Below the pieces are notes generated by a model. It searched no databases, was not told the origin of the DNA, and saw nothing but the letters and a program-made list of their open reading frames with translations. A stretch of 64,000 nt of DNA from Artemisia argyi (lineage: Eukaryota; Streptophyta; Magnoliopsida; Asterales; Asteraceae), in NCBI GenBank assembly GCA_030686995.1, contig CM060681.1, forward strand, positions 168,148,333 to 168,212,332, in the 5' to 3' direction. The position numbers and the translations under genes were made by a program. The stretch's first letter is position 1. Each line of letters starts with the position of its first letter. Below are positions 62,850 to 64,000 of the stretch, in pieces.

Positions 62850-64000
62850 TGAACAATCTTACCAAGGCAATGATGATGGATCACAATATGTCTATTAAGA
62901 CCATAATGGATTGAATTGTTGTCGAAGTTGATGATTCCTTTGTTGAAGGGATAACAATGTTGATAAAAGAATTCCGTTGTAGACGCGTATTTGCTTGTTC
63001 AAGCGGAGCTTGTTGATGTGCTTCTCCATCCGAAACTAATTTGAGAACCTTATGTGTTTTGGAGAATCATTGGGTAAATAAGTATAAAAGTGCAAGTACC
63101 ACTTGTGCTTTTCTTATCAACTTATTACCAACATAATTCCATTTGGCATAAACTATGGTTTCTATTCCCGTTCTTTTGGGATACCATAATCCTAGTTGTG
63201 TAGTGCCTTACGATGTATCCAAACAAGCTCAACTAAAGAGTTGTTTAAGGATCTTCTTAAAAACGAGCACATAGACAAACACTAAACATAATGTTGGATC
63301 TAATTGTTATGAGAACAAGTAGTCTTCCGAACATTTCTCTACGTTTAGTTTTACCTATGGATTTACTAATCTCATTCTTGATAAGTCATCAATAACTTAA
63401 CCATTGAGAACAAGAGAGTAACTAGGAATGTCTTTGAGTTAAAATCCCTTGCTTTTAGAGCTTGCTTTTATTATCAAAAAGACTTTAAAAAATTGACACT
63501 TATAATCACATGATTACTTCGAAAAACTTATTTTATTTCACTAGTTGTTTTACTCTAAATTCCAAAGACTGTTATTGTTGAATTTGCTTAGACACAACTA
63601 TGACCTGTAAATCAAGTTTTATAACTTATGTCAATTTTGCTTGATTCAATGTTTGACTCAAGGTGGGAAGATGTTATTTTGTACTTTTATTCTTAATGTT
63701 TTACACAACATACTTGTCTTGCCATCATTGGACTTTCGACTAAGTCATCATCTACCAAAGATGATATCTTAGAAGCAGGAGATTACTCGTTAAATGTTAT
63801 ATTCAACGAATTCTCGACTCTTTGGGTTTTCTTACTTAAGACACTATGAACTCTACTTGTTTTGAAAAAGTCCAAGAGGTACAACATCATAAGACTAAGT
63901 GTCACATTTGATGTGTAAATCCTAGATGTTGAAAACTCATTTTCTTCCACACATTCTAATGTATGCTAATGTGATTTATTTCACCTTGTGTGTTTTATGT
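62850..64000. other. Sirevirus internal DNA, no ORF recognised
   Basis: No frame over ~100 residues and no RT, RNase H or integrase motif on either strand. By position it should be spacer between pol and the env region. Confidence 0.4.

Larger units (their letters stand above)
55659..64000 (-). mobile_element. Sirevirus-like copia element, env-like end only
   Basis: Minus-strand element whose 3' LTR is 55659-57055. Several polypurine copies follow it (AAGGGGGAG on the minus strand), a hallmark of Sireviruses. Next come a Ser/Pro-rich ORF and an env-like ORF. gag, pol and the 5' LTR would lie beyond 64000. The assignment rests on the multiple polypurine tracts, the LTR phrase CTAGAAGGGGGGTTGAATAG and the env-like ORF; no RT was available to confirm it. 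Confidence 0.65.

Overview
The window looks like nuclear DNA of a eudicot. Three things point to this: plant gene families (GT47 exostosin, CRF-type AP2/ERF, fragments of KAS I, ABCG, HK1 and GT92), plant-type LTR retrotransposons, and very AT-rich DNA with long (TA)n runs. The style of the Ty3 Gag and upstream ORFs resembles Asteraceae elements, but that is family-level memory and was not tested. Most of the window is nested transposable elements.

Layout. 1-944: 3' part of a host GT47 gene. 1.5-2.1 kb: foldback element lying between two (TA)n tracts. 3501-8624: a very recent Ty1/copia element with nearly identical LTRs but a broken polyprotein. 9.9-17.7 kb: a gene-proximal region with MITEs, a two-headed SINE, two hAT-like MITEs with satellite-like cores, a KAS I fragment and one intact host gene, a cytokinin response factor (15868-16674, minus).

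17.8-64 kb is a nest. The outer layer is an Athila/Tat-type Ty3 element: LTR 17900-22033, PBS, two different gag domains fused in one frame, a protease, an acidic repeat region and no recognisable reverse transcriptase or integrase. It resumes at 52651-53675 and ends in a different LTR from 53676. A ~25 kb Tekay/Del-like chromovirus (27684-52650, minus) sits inside it. The chromovirus in turn carries a solo Athila-type LTR inside gag (42479-46367), and a ~7 kb insertion inside its 3' LTR. That insertion ends in a Helitron-like hairpin plus CTAA and holds fragments of at least four unrelated host genes. A Sirevirus-like copia element (minus, 55659 to beyond the window) interrupts the right Athila-type LTR. 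Its env-like gene is itself split by a solo LTR (60396-61131).

Function. Only the CRF gene and probably the GT47 gene look like working host genes. The strongest leads are: (i) the double-gag, polymerase-less Ty3 chimera; (ii) the gene-fragment-carrying Helitron-like insert with histidine-kinase exons in non-native order; (iii) gene-like units inside the Sirevirus (TATA box, possible intron) preceded by copies of a GC-rich palindromic cassette that also lies next to the LTR TATA box; (iv) an inverted duplication across a chromovirus LTR edge. I see no defence system, CRISPR array or biosynthetic cluster.
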